From Haematobia irritans (lineage: Eukaryota; Arthropoda; Insecta; Diptera; Muscidae): a DNA stretch of 64,000 nucleotides. Position numbers and translations under genes: made by a program. Below are positions 12,078 through 24,636 of the stretch, piece after piece. Under the pieces are notes generated by a model. That model did no database searches, was not told where the DNA came from, and worked only from the letters and a program-made list of their open reading frames with translations. Location: positions 68,766,891 to 68,830,890 of the forward strand of contig NC_134398.1 in assembly GCF_050003625.1 (NCBI RefSeq). Reading direction: 5' to 3'. Within the stretch, counting starts at the first letter, position 1. Every line of letters begins with the position of its first letter.

Positions 12078-14754
12078 CCCTGCCAACATTTTTTGAATTT
12101 GACGGCGCTTCTGAGAATCCCCACCACGTCGAAAACAATCGTATACGACATCGAAAACTCGTCGGATATGCGCCGTCACTATTGAGAAGTTGTACCACGC
12201 CAAGTTACTACACCCAAAGAAATTTGTGAGTAGGAACAGCAGAAAGTCTGCAGAAAAAGTGAATGCTGTCCACTGTTTGCTGAAATAGCAAACATTTCCT
12301 GCTATTTTTTAGCTCGATTACACTAAAACATGTTTTATTTTGGCTAAAACAACTTGGGAGCTATCCTAACACAATTAACAGAATATTTTATGAATATCTA
12401 TAGTATTTGACCAAAAATCTGCATATTTATCGAATTGAGGCATAACAGCAAACAAAATGTTTGCTGATCGTATTTAGGAGCTGTAAGTATATTACAGTGC
12501 AAAAATATACCAAAAACTACTTTTGGTTCTTAAATATTGTTTAGCTGGGGCACTAATTTTTATTTATTTATGTTACCTCAAGCGCAAGGCCACAATGCCG
12601 GGGCGATGTATGTATTTTGTCTCCGGTAAATAACACACTGCACTTCTGGTAAATAATACTTCAATTTGTTTATTTACTATCGTTTCTTTCTTAGCGCCGA
12701 AATACAAAAAAACGGTAAATAACTATTCACTTTTATTATTGTCTATACTTTAATTTAATCTTTCACTATTCACTGCCGTCTGCCTCTTGGTGTATTAAAA
12801 GAACAACTGTAAGAAGGAAAACTTGGATTAATTGAATGTCCCTTTTGACACTTCAATGTAAAACTTAACGAAATTAGAGTGAGAGGGGCAAACGGCAGAG
12901 AGCGAAGCCGATCTGTTCACGTAATACCACTCAATACAATGGGTCCAATGCTTACGTGAACAAATATGCTATGGGGAAAATTTTATAACCTAAAAATGTT
13001 ATAAATTGTTGTTCATTAGGTCCTAAAGTACAAAAATATAACAGCAGACATCGACTGCTGTTTTTAGCAGACAAAAAAGTATCGCATGAGTGCAATTATT
13101 AGGTGCCTTTTTTAATAAATTTAGAACGACGCCAATAAGAGCCCCTTCAAACAATCAGAAAAAGTAAATTTTAAGATAGTTGTATAAGAATCATTGTGGT
13201 CAAGTAAAACACGATTGTTGAGATGTTTATTAATTTGATAAAACATTTATAAATTCTTATAAATATAACATTTATACCACTATCACAACTCATTTAACAT
13301 AATTTTTTCATTAATAATAGAATGATGTTGATTTAAAGTGGCAAGTTACATCCCTGCCAACATTTTTTGAATTTGAAAACAATCATATACGATATCAAAA
13401 ACTCGTCGGAAAAGCGCCGTCACTATTGAGAAGTTGTACCACGCCAAGTTACTACAAAAAGGTTTCGCATGAGTGCAATTATTAGGTGCCTTTATAGATC
13501 AATTTAGAACGACGCCAATAAGAGACCCTCCAAACAATCAGAAAAAGCACATTTTAAGATAGTGGTAAAAGAATCATTGTGGTCGAGTAAAACACGTTTG
13601 TTTAGATATTTAATAATTTGATTAATTATTTACAAATTCTTAAAAATATAACATTTATACCACTATCACATCACATTTAACATAATTTTTTGCATTAATG
13701 ATGAGGTAGTGTTACAAGTAGCGAGTTACATGTTGCAGCGTCTATCAGTCAGTGTTTTTATTCGATGGAGGCAGCGTGTCTGTAAAATATTTGAAAAACA
13801 ATCACTTTATTCCATTTGGAAAATCAAAAATTGTTCACCAATATACCTTTCACAATTTTAAGCGTAAAATCTATGTTTTCAGAACTTTATTTTCGTTTTT
13901 ATTTAAATAAAATATAACAAGCTGGTTGCGCTTGGCGTTTCACAAAAAATAAAATGGCTTTTGTAAAAGTAGTGATGGCAAAATACATGTATGAAGTACA
14001 TTTTGTACTTTATGATATGCTGCCCCCCTTCACAGTAGGATGGTTGTAGTGACATTTACGAGTCTGTGGTAGCGATGAAGATGAAATGGAACTTTGAAAT
14101 GCTGGCAGGGATGTTGCAGCGTCTATCAGCCGGTGGTTTTATTCTCGATGGAGGTAGCGTGTCTGTAAAATATATGAAAAACAATCACTTTATTCCATTT
14201 GGAAAGTCAAAAATTGTTCGCCAACATACCTTTTACAATTTTAAGCGAAATAACTATAATTTCAGCAGCTAGTTGCGCTTGGTGTTTCCAAAGTATAAAA
14301 TAGCTCTTGTAATAGTGATGGCAAAATACTTTCATGTACATTTCATACTTTTTCATACGCTTCCCCATCACAGTTGACGATTGTTGCAGTGTCACTTACG
14401 AGTCGGTGGTAGCGAAGAGGATGAAATGGAACTTTGAAATGCTGGCAGGGATGTTGCAGCGTGTATCAGCCAGTGGTTTTATTCTCGATGGAGGCAGCAT
14501 TTCTGTAAAATATCTGAAAAACAATCAGCACTTCATTATCGATTTTATTTAAATAAATTATAGGAAGCTAGTTGCGCTTGGTGTTTCACAAAATATAAAA
14601 TGACTCTTGTAACAATAGTGATGGCAAAATACTTTCATGTATATTTCATACTTTTTCATACGCTTCCCCCATCACAGTTGGCGATTGTTGCAGTGTCGCT
14701 TACGAGTCTGTGGTAGCGATGAAGATGAAATGGAACTTTGAAATGCTGACAGGG
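12078..14754. mobile_element. MITE, 'CCCTGCCA' family, self-nested composite
   Basis: Left termini (CCCTGCCAACATTTTTTGAA) occur at 12078 and 13352, and right termini (ATGCTGG/ACAGGG) at 14110, 14450 and 14754. The outer flanks are AT on both sides. The copy starting at 13352 sits inside another copy: flanks read 'gttacAT' and 'ATgttgcagcg', and the intact paralogous site at about 13726-13739 reads 'gttacatgttgcagcg'. A further 304-340 bp module is repeated at the right end, either a third nesting or unequal exchange. Non-coding; the short frames at 14066 and 14334 are parts of the repeat. Confidence 0.85.
12213..13070. mobile_element. Insertion with CCCAAAG end inside the MITE
   Basis: The host sequence 'gttactacaaaaaagtatcgc' (seen intact at about 8664-8684) is split here. 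The inserted DNA starts CCCAAAGAAATTTGTG after ACA and ends TTTTTAGCAG before ACA, giving a probable ACA duplication. Its left end is the inverse of the sequence at about 7185-7209. The interior (12530-12990) has no recognisable gene. Confidence 0.65.
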
Positions 14755-15713
14755 ATATAAGGTAAAATGTCCCATTGTTTATAAATTTTTACTTATCTAC
14801 CAGCCTATTGGAATGCGGTTTACAGAAATATGACGATAAAAAATTAGAAAGTGCAACCTTCTTTTAACCAATTGGTGGGCCGTTATACCATGGGCTAGAA
14901 CCCACGACTATATATGTCGGACAAGGCAATTATTACCACTTGGTACCATATTCAAATAGGAGAATGCAATTTCCAAAGTAATTGAAAATTTCATAGTTTA
15001 TTTTTTAAAATTTCATAGTTTATTTTATCTAAACAAAAATACCAAAAACAATTAAATTATATTATACAATACAATCTTCTCTACTTAGGCTAAATTATAC
15101 CCCATTCACATGAGACTTACAATTTACTCAAAATGGATTTGAAGTCCCTTATTTACAAAGAGAATGACAGTTGAAAATAGTTAAAGTAGAGTTTGGAAGT
15201 GTAATGAGAATTATGATTTACACAATGGTACTAAAATTTTTTTTGTAGTATTTATCCCTCCATTTTATATAAAATGCTGCAAAAAAAACTTCCCAGGAAT
15301 TCCTGCACTTAATTCCCGGGAAAGCGGGATCCCGAGAACGGGATCCCGGGGAAAAAACCCTAGTGCTAATGCGTTTTGTTATGGTACTAACAAACCCATG
15401 TCCAATCCCCGGTCGAAGAGAAATAGTTTTTCAATATTGTAAGAATTATATAACTAAAATATAAAAGTGCAATAGAAAATATTGGTAAGAATAAAAATGA
15501 ATTTGGTATAATTTTTTTTTTATTTTTTCATTCAAAAGAACTTCTAAAATAAAGCTAAGGATCCGAAAACGAAGTACTTCCGTTCTATGACAAGTCCCAA
15601 GTCACAAGTATTGTGCATTTAGAGCATATGATCACCTAATATGGAATCATTTATTTGTAGATAAAGTTTGTAAAATAACCACTTATTGACTCTGGTAACT
15701 AAATCTCGAAAAT
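14755..15713. other. No gene recognised
   Basis: AT-rich sequence with a 'cccgggaaagcgggatcccg' patch at 15310-15350. No frames or repeats that I can name. Confidence 0.45.
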
Positions 15714-16691
15714 AATGTCTTCACTCGCCGATTACAATGGATCAAAATATGGCGAGTAATGCTGTAAGATGAACAATACTTGACAATAAGATGAACAATA
15801 TTATAGAAATAGAACATCACAAAAATTGTATAGTTGTCTTTAATGAGATGTTCAAAATAAAATTGGATTAAAAGACCGAGGGTATCTCGTTATTTTCTTA
15901 TAAGAAACGTAATTTCTTTCGACTTCCGATTCCGAATATCAGCGTGAACTAAACAATTGGTTGTTTAAGGGAGTTGGATTCGTGAAATACTTCATAATAT
16001 ACCTAATAAAGTATTTATTTAATATATACGTGTATGTTCTGGGTTTCACATGAAAGATTTGCGGGGAATAGTTCCCGTAGGGGATGTTCTGCAGGCAACT
16101 TTTCATCTCACAGATGGGAGAACTTTGCACGGAAATTTTTTTGGTCGAATCTTTCATATTTGCAAAACGAAGGATTTAAAACCAAAGTTAATCATTTATT
16201 TTAATGTCTTCACTCGCCGATTACAATGGATCAAAATATGGCGAGTAATGCTGTAAGATGAACAATACTTGACAATAAGATGAACAATATTATAGAAATA
16301 GAACATCACAAAAATTGTATAGTTGTCTTTAATGAGATGTTCAAAATAAAATTGGATTAAAAGACCGAGGGTATCTCGTTATTTTCTTATAAGAAACGTA
16401 ATTTCTTTCGACTTCCGATCCCGAATATCAGCGTGAACTAAACAATTGGTTGTTTAAGGGAGTTGGATTCGTGAAATACTTCATAATATACCTAATAAAG
16501 TATTTATTTAATATATACGTGTATGTTCTGGGTTTCACATGAAAGACTTGCGGGGAATAGTTCCCGTAGGGGATGTTCTGCAGGCAACTTTTCACCTCAC
16601 AGATGGGAGAACTTTGCACGGAAATTTTTTTGGTCGAATCTTTCATATTTGCAAAACGAAGGATTTAAAACCAAAGTAAATCATTTATTTT
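15714..16691. repeat. 489-bp direct tandem duplication
   Basis: Positions 15714-16202 and 16203-16691 are almost identical head-to-tail copies starting 'aatgtcttcactcgccgatt'. I see only a few substitutions, for example 'gattccgaat' against 'gatcccgaat' and 'agatttgcgg' against 'agacttgcgg'. Each copy carries the same small frames on both strands (such as 72 codons on minus), which are therefore not independent evidence of genes. The duplication is young, by its low divergence. Confidence 0.92.
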
Positions 16692-18542
16692 TAATCTGTT
16701 GCTGCTGATTTTATGGAAGTTCGAATGGCGGTGTAGTAAGATTTTGAAAAAGCGTATTGAAACTTTTGTAATTGCGAAAAATTATGTTATTGTTTGGTAA
16801 TTATCAACGAATTTTGTATGAATACGATTAGTCTTACATTTTAAATAAAAACAAACTACTTTTTGAAGCAAATAAAATAAATGAAAACAATATTTTTGAT
16901 CCCAGAATTGCTATAAACGAGTGAGCAACATTACTTACTTCTGCAAAGCGTCGCACGCAAGAGTCAGTCAAGTATAATAAACTGCGTTAAGAGTTCTCGC
17001 CGTCGGTAGAAAAATATTTTACTTCACAAAATTATTTGTTTTATTTAGTAAAAAAAGCATAAAATACAAAATATTCGGCAATTTTGAATCTGTAATTCGA
17101 TGAAAATTAATTAATTAAATTTGTTTAGTGCGAACATAAAGATTATTTCTAACGACGTTAAACGTGTTTGCGCATCGTCTTAAATCTTCAAATTAGTAGC
17201 TCGGCTCTGAACTCTTACAAAAGTAAACAAAAGATAATTGGCTTTGAATCCGTGTTTCAGAAAATGAATTTCTTCGTATACCATTAACAAAAAAGAAGCA
17301 GGCATTTTGTACTTTTTCCAAAAAAAAAATACTTAGTTTATGAAAGCAATGTAAACAATTTGTTTACTTTTTCTTCTGCAAACCATATGATTTGCAGATT
17401 TTCATTTTTCGGCAGGCGAATTCGAAAAATCTTGTTTCACGGGAAACACAAATTTTTGGGGGGAAATCAAAGTGAAAGGTGAAATCTATGTGAAGGGAAA
17501 TCCAGAACATATCCGAATTATTATGAAATATTATGAAGAACACTCCTAAATGAAAAATCTTCAGAATTACTGTTACATTGCATATTTTTTTCATATATTT
17601 TGTATATTTTATTCAGTTGTTAACAGCCAACTGAATTACATTTTGAGAATTATCAAGTATTAATGGGAAGTATTTATTATTGTCATTATATGTTAGTCAT
17701 TATAACTCACCGCAATGTAATGCAACGTGTAATGACACTTTTAGTACTGGTAATGCAAATTGTAATGAGATGTGGTTACCTAGTTTTTGCTGGGAATATA
17801 TTAAGGAATGTCTTTGTTTGCCCCAAAGACTGTTCGGTTTTCGAGTTGAAAATCACTATATTTTTGCGATTACTTTTTCTAAAATAATCAAGATTATATA
17901 TGAAAAATATATTCGTATTAAATCTTGATGATACCACGAGAATTTAAACGCGAAAATCGAACATAGTACCGGCCTTAACTCGGAGTATGTTTGTTAAAAA
18001 ATAAGAAATCGACATTTCATAAGACACCACCAGCCAATTCTTCCTCTTCATTATTTTTACTTACCATGTTTACTAGAAAATTCTATACGGTGTTTACTAA
18101 TTCCATGGACTTGTTATTACAAATAAATATATTATTCGGTACATAATAAGAATTATGCTTCATTTTTTCAAGTTTATATCTTAAAATAAAGATTAGAATT
18201 TAATATTTTCCTCACATTTGATGAGGTTTGATAAAATTATTCGGTAAATTATACTTAATATAAAAGGTATGTGGAGAGTAGATCTTAATTAAATTAGAAT
18301 TAATTGGGTAAATTTAATCGATGGACAAGTATAACATGTATTATATTCCAAATATTATGTATGCTTGCTCAGAGGGAAAAAAATAGCGATTGAGTTGTAT
18401 ACTCTAATTATAAATAAACAATAAATTTTGTTAGGATACTTTCCATTTCTAAACAAAAATTAACACAGAAGATGAAAGCTTTTTGGTCGAACAGAGTACA
18501 TATTATTACGTTGGCGGGTTTAGTAATACATTATGACGTAAA
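16692..18542. other. 3' intergenic region of the TM9SF4 gene
   Basis: No gene is supported. About 17821-17975 looks like a small relative of the AGGCCGGTACTC mini-elements: it holds 'ctgttcggttttcgagttga' on the left and ends 'gtaccggcctTAA'. The open frames at 17364, 17663 and 17680 show no conserved motif. The frame at 18472-18684 overlaps the last TM9SF4 exon in antisense and is a shadow. Confidence 0.5.
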
Positions 18543-21500
18543 TCAATCAATTTTTACAGCACTGTATATTTTACGTATAAAACTATATGCAGCAAAGAAG
18601 CCGATTGTTCCTGTTAAAAGCCAAAATGTTAAAACCATTAGACCTAAAAAAAAAAGACAAATTATTTACATGTTTTTTCAGTGATAGATAGGAATTACTT
18701 GTATATCCAAAGTACAGAAGTGTTGGAATAAATTCTGTTATCTCAAGTTTCGTAAAAAAATAAAAAATACTGTAGAAAAGGACGTATACGGCAGAACCAC
18801 CAGAAACTATAAAACTGCGCCACCACCAACGATAATCCTGTAAAGGAACTCACATTATTTCGATAAGAAATCTTATATAAATAAGTGTTCTCACTTCTCC
18901 ACAGAGTTGGAAATAGGTCATTACAATCGATATTTGGCCACAACTAACCACTAGTATACAGAACACAAGAAAGAGAAAACCAAAGAGATAGTAGAATTGG
19001 TTCTGCCATATTGCAGTGAAAACGAAAAACAATTCAATGAAAACTGCGCCAAACGGTAAAATTCCAGCCATTAACGTACTAAAAGTAAAACATATGTCAT
19101 TATTGTTTCTTAATATAATTCTTTGTCTTACCTAAGGACTGCGTTCATATACCATTGCTGTGTGGGCACTTGTCGTGGTATCATATTCGTTCGTACAGGA
19201 TGTTGATATGGCTGTTTGCGATAACCAAAGTAATAGCCCAAGTATACCAAAGGGACTGAAATACCAAACCACAAAAGGAGCAATGATATCATTGTTTTAA
19301 ATGGTACTGCACCACTGGACTCTTTATCCCAAATAAAGAAATTTAAAAAGAAACCAGTTCTGAAAGAATGTGTATTTGATGAATATGAAAAGTATTTTTC
19401 AGAAGCTACTTACCCAAAAACCACGCTAGGATAGAGAGTTGCTGTAAGGAAAGCCGACTTCTTCCATTCACGTCCTTTCATGGTTTTATACAAGCGTGCA
19501 GCGAAATATCCGGCAATAATACCCATAAAAACGTACATAAAAATGCCGGAAGTCATAAGAGCGCCTCGTGATGATGGCGACAACATTCCAAGCATAGCAA
19601 AAACTGAAATAAATGGATCGTAAAAAACTTGAAGTAACCGAAATCCAAGACACTGGTTTGACATTGTATATGTTATCTTGAACCTGCACCATTCGCCTTA
19701 TTGCACGCTTTAACTTCTTTTTTCCATCGTACCCTTCTTTTATTCCAGTAACTTTGACGAATTGCCTAACTTTTTTTTAAAGCTGTCCCATTAATATTAA
19801 CTTAGGCTAGATCGAAAAGAGGATTCAAATTGTCCTTTACGTTCTCAAAGTCCACATCCTTATGTGTCCTTTCAGTTATCTAATTGCATTGCCCTCCGGC
19901 AATCTCATAAAATGTTAAAGTTTTAATTACTAGATAATTTATTTTAAAAATATTTGAACATTTTATGAATGAGTATCAAAACATCGTTAATATTTTATTT
20001 CTACAATATTCGTTCCTATCCAAGGTACACCTGGATTGAAGGACTTTCCTCCTAGGACATGCGTATGTCAATAAAATGTGTAACGATGTCAATTTGTAGG
20101 TGATTGTTACTTTGTTAGTAGGTTCACCTACAAGAATACCAGTAATGACAGTTTTCTGGGAGACAAAAATAGATGTTAAGGGTAATTGAAGCATTTCTCC
20201 GTTGGTAAATATTTTGAAAAACCAAGAATACTACCAAACGAAACCAACAGTAAAAATATGCCATATTTGGAAATATTCAACCAACTGGGGCAACTGCTGA
20301 GAATCAAATAGGTTATGAATGATTACTTTTGGCTCAAGTTACTTTGGCTCAACTGCAGTTTATGGGCCCCTCACCGAATTGCTTAAAATTAATATATGTT
20401 GTGTCATTCGGTGAGCTGATTCCAACAAAGTGACCCATACCCAGGGGAAGTCCCCGGGTCTTGAGATATAGCCCTCCAAAGGGTCAATAAAAACTTGATA
20501 TATCTCTTTTGTTTTTTGTCCAATCTAGAGAAAGTCTTAAAGTAGTAGGGAAAGTGGCCGGCCTTCGGCCGGGGTTTAAGACTTTCTCCTATGGACAGAG
20601 TCCAAAGTGGGCTAACGCAAACAAAAGGGGAGAAAATATTTCAGTAATAATACATTTTTTTTTCTACTCAGAATAAAAACTCCATAACTTTGCTAAAAGT
20701 GGACTTATAAAGACATGTTGTACATCAATCGAAAGTCCAGAATATAGGCTTTCAATCTATGTGTAAAAAATCGAAGAGTTTTTGGGATAGAACGAAAATA
20801 ACAAAAAATTAGGGTAAACATTTTCTTTTTTTTATTTATATCTCCGAAACTAAATTAAATATTAAAAAAAGAGATATATCAAGTTTTTATTGACCCTTTG
20901 GAGGGCTATATCTCAAGTCCTGGGTACTTCCCCCGGGTATGGGTCACTTTGTTGGAATCAGCTCACCGAATGACACAACATATATTAATTTTAAGTAATA
21001 CGGTGAGGGGCCCATAAACTGCAGTTGCTCCCTTTTTTTTATTCTGTACAGAAAATTTCGATTCTCATAAGAAATGCATGGTAAAATACCGAATATTTCA
21101 CAGCGTTTAAAACTACGCTATGAAATTCAAATTAATAAAACTGGACACTGTATTTAATTCAGATATCTGAGCACCATACTTACATATTGTTATTAGTGCC
21201 ATGAAAAATATTTGTATACCACTGCCAATAACTGCAGAGAACAAACGTGTATTTTTGGGCGGTCGAAACACGTCCCCGTGAACTAGTTTCCATCCAGTTT
21301 CCTCCAAAGTATCTTCGATATTGTCATCAGTGTTGTAACGAGCTATGTCTCTTCTTAAAGTACGGATCATTATCATTGTTAAAATGCCTGCAATAGAGAA
21401 AATGTATTAGAATGATCAGCGAAACTATACAAAACCCTGGGAAAAGTCTCACCGGAAAGGAAAAATACAACAACTAACGAATTTATAATGCTAAACCAAT

Positions 21501-22563
21501 GTATTTGAACATCTTTCATGCCTAAATATATGTCCCATCTAGAGGCCCAGCTAACTTTAGACTCTTTCCATTCTACTGAATATGTGAAATACAATTGCGT
21601 ATTTGAGTTCGGGTGCACCAATTGTGGTCGAGCATTATCGGGAAAATTGCAATTATCTCCCTCGAATTTTATATCTTTATAATTAACAGACGCCGTTTCT
21701 ACTTCAAATCCAACGACTCGATATTTATCTCTGGAAATAGATTAGAACCTTTATAGTTCGAAAGGAAAAAACAACATTTTGACTCACTTCGTATGCATGT
21801 GATAGGACAATATGAACTTTAAATGATTATTTATGTATACATTATCTCCATCGACTTGACCCAAACGATAGCCATGTTCATAACTGATTTCATTAGGATT
21901 ATTGAGGTTTACAATACGTGTAGCTACCGGTAAATTATCAACCAGAAGGTGAACAAAGTACTCGTGCTTTATTCGCTCGACCACCATTGCTGATTGGGGT
22001 TGTTCCCAGTTAAGGGGATAATCCTTTTTGTTGCACAATAATTTGCAGTTAACATTTACAGCCATCTGCACATCATAGGGAGTGTTAACAATGCGATCAC
22101 CCCTAAGAACTTCACCGAGATTCTCCGATTTGTAAATTAGTGTCCCATTTTTAGGCAAACAAAATTGTAGCGAATAGTATTGATAAGGCAGTTGAGTTCT
22201 ACTACTTGTCATTTTTACAGCTTTCACGTCAATTTTCTGTCCCTTGACGAATTCAACCGGCGCAACTCCGGGAACATAAAAGCAATGAACTTCACACACT
22301 AGAAATAAACGTCAATTATGTAAAGATCGAAGGATACAAATTGATTAACTTACCCAACGCCAGCAAGATGCTAAACGTAAGCGTGCAGTACTAGAAACGC
22401 AAAATATATCATTATTAGTCATAAGAAACATATAAGAAAAGCACTTTTCAATCCTTTTCCATACCACCACCCACTTCATGCGTGGCACAGTAATATATTT
22501 CGATGTCCCACACATACGTATATGTAAAGAGGCGCGCAAAAAATATCTTACCTGCATTTGCAT
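18543..22563 (-). CDS. TM9SF4: Transmembrane 9 superfamily member 4 (nonaspanin)
   Basis: Ten coding exons on the minus strand: 22563-22552, 22390-22354, 22298-21788, 21730-21453, 21387-21184, 19603-19414, 19359-19132, 19078-18895, 18837-18699 and 18643-18543. All have GT..AG introns, and phases agree across every junction; they total 1884 nt, 627 residues plus TGA. The tiny first exon gives MQMQ, and exon 2 supplies a signal peptide core (FSILLAL). Exons 3-4 encode the lumenal domain ([37 protein letters not shown]). Nine hydrophobic segments follow (about residues 263-620), with family motifs [27 protein letters not shown] and DYRWWWR. The tail ends KIYSAVKID, a K-x-D coatomer-binding type signal that holds nonaspanins in Golgi and endosomes. 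Drosophila TM9SF4 is linked to phagocytosis and membrane-protein sorting. Human TM9SF4 is 642 residues, so the length fits. Subfamily call by remembered motifs. Confidence 0.95.
20349..21029. mobile_element. Fold-back element in TM9SF4 intron 5
   Basis: About 170 bp at 20350-20520 ('caactgcagtttatgggccc' onward) reappears inverted at about 20867-21028, with few differences. Between the arms lies a further hairpin: 'agaaagtcttaaa' (20528) pairs with 'tttaagactttct' (20575), around a GGCCGGCCTTCGGCCGG loop. It has no coding frame. It occupies much of the 1580-bp intron between exons 5 and 6, the only large intron of the gene. Target duplication not resolved. Confidence 0.8.
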
Positions 22564-22798
22564 TGTACGCAAATTCTAATAGTAATAGTAGTTCTAATTA
22601 TTTAAACTAACTGTAATTTAAAAATGCTACAAGCAATTTTCACTTTACGTCCGTCCACAGTTTTTCATAGCTGTCAATTGAAATATTTCAAGCGCTAGTT
22701 AGTGGCATGAAAATTGTATCGTAACGGTGAGTACAATATAAGCTATCCCAATAAACACAGGATGAGCGTTTTTCAAATGCAACAACTTTTCAGTTTGA

Positions 22799-23620
22799 AG
22801 GCCGGTATGCACCTCTAGCGAAATTTTCGGTAGCAAATATTTATTTAAGTCTACAACAAAAAAAACAGGGCTGTGTACACAAATTTTAAACCAGATAATC
22901 GCTTTTAAAAATTGTTAGGGCCAGTTTCTCAATGTCTTGTTATTATTTATGGTGTCGATAAAACAGCTGATCCCATACAAAAATTTTACTAACCGGAGGT
23001 CTATCCACCGGTTAAAATTAATCGGAGGATGAGAAACTGGCCATTAATATATGTTCCAAATATTCCTCAAATAAATTGTTTATTATTTACAGACCTTTTA
23101 AAACTTTTACGCACACAATGATTGTAATAAATTAGATGTTTGCTGCCAAAATATGCTTTTGACAACCCTGCTATTTTCATTAGAGGTGCGTACCAGCTTA
23201 CGAAATTGAACGCTACCGAAAATTTCGTTAGCATAAATAGCAATGCATTTCCGGCCTTAAGGAAATGCATTGCTAGCGAAAGATTTCATTCCCATAAGAA
23301 ATGCATTGCTATTTATGCTAACGAAATTTTCGGTAGCGTTCAATTTCGTAAGTTGGTACGCACCTCTAATGAAAATAACAGGGTTGTCAAAAGCATATTT
23401 TGGCAGCAAACATTTAATTTATTACAATCATTGTGTGCGTAAAAGTTTTAAAAGGTCTGTAAATAATAAACAATTTATTTGAAGGATATTTGGAACATAT
23501 ATTAAAAATTTTTAAAAGCGATTAGCTGGTTTAAAATTTGTGTACACAGCCCTGTTTTTTGGTTGTAGACTTAAATAAATTTTTGCTACCGAAAATTTCG
23601 CTAGAGGTGCATACCGGCCT
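22799..23620. mobile_element. Palindromic dimer of the AGGCCGGTATGC mini-element
   Basis: The left arm (22799 to about 23254) reads in the same direction as the 364-bp single copies at 25832 and 29060; the right arm (about 23258-23620) is the inverse. Both outer ends are AGGCCGGTATGCACC type. The centre has 'ccggccttaagg', with a reciprocal loss of end sequence on both arms. The left arm alone carries a 126-bp second insertion (22918-23043). The host site is the 'cagtTTGAgggtaa' seen intact in copy 1. Frames at 23067-23482 are mirror images within the palindrome, not genes. Confidence 0.88.
22918..23043. mobile_element. 126-bp PIF/Harbinger-like MITE
   Basis: It starts GGGCCAGTTTCTCA and ends GATGAGAAACTGGCC, flanked by TTA on both sides (22915-22917 and 23044-23046). 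The site without it ('aaattgttaatatatg') is seen near 25944. A 3-bp TWA duplication and G/C-rich GGGCC ends are typical of PIF/Harbinger elements. Confidence 0.82.
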
Positions 23621-24636
23621 TTAAGGGTAAATATAATTTTCAACATAAATTCAACTTGACTTGAAATAGCTCATCTTCAATACATCTTCAAATTGTTTGC
23701 GAATTACTTCCAATTTGCCAAAATGTTGACGAAATCTTTGAAAAGGTGTTGAAAATAATATGAGAAAACTTTGACAAAACACTACCCTAAAATGCAACGA
23801 AAAAACCATGTGGTTTTCAATACTTATTTGTGCAACGAAGTTCGTGGTCAATTGCAAGAAATTAAAAAATGGAAAATTTTAGACAAATAACCAAATAGTT
23901 TATAAAAATAGGTAAGTGAAAATAATAAATGAAATAAAACTTTAAGGAAGTCACTAAATGTATATCTCTTTGCAGAAAACTAAAATTATGGATTCTACGT
24001 TCTTGAAAACATTAAAAAGCTGACCGATGAAAAAATGGTGGACAATTAACTGGAACTGCTTCAAATAGTTTATAATAATTGGTACGTCAATACGAAAACT
24101 TAAATCAACACTTTAGAGAAGTCACTAAATTTAAATCTCTTTGCAGAAAACTAAAATCTTTGGATGCTACATTCTTGCAAACATTAAGAAGCTGACCAAT
24201 GAAAAATGAGTGGCTTATCGACAAGAAAAAGTTTCCAGAAACATTACAAGTACAACCAATTAAAATTGTTAAAAACAACAAATTGTTGAAATCAACAACT
24301 TCTGGATGCATCACATTGTCAGTTTAATTCATATGCTATTATCAGTTTAAAATGGATATTTTGTGAATTTCTTCTGGTGGGAATCAATTCTAACACGCGG
24401 TCCAGTACGTTCCTAATTTCAAATTGCCCGCATGTTAATAAATTTTAATGCTGTTTTATGACACCAACAGGAAGGAAATCGAATTATCAATGCAAAAGTC
24501 TTTACTACTAATGTTTAAGATATTTAAAGTTTTGTTTTTTTTTTTTTTTTGTTCTTATTTGTTGATATGTTTAATAAGATTATTATATATCAATTGGTAT
24601 TGTAGTGTATTATGTAGTGTAGTGTATTTTTATATA

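Noticed and set aside
15939..16646. Repeated 72-codon frames as a duplicated small gene
   Set aside because: The frames exist on both strands and only because the DNA is duplicated; no sign of selection can be judged from two near-identical copies.
23067..23482. Pair of identical small proteins on opposite strands
   Set aside because: Mirror copies produced by the palindromic mini-element dimer.
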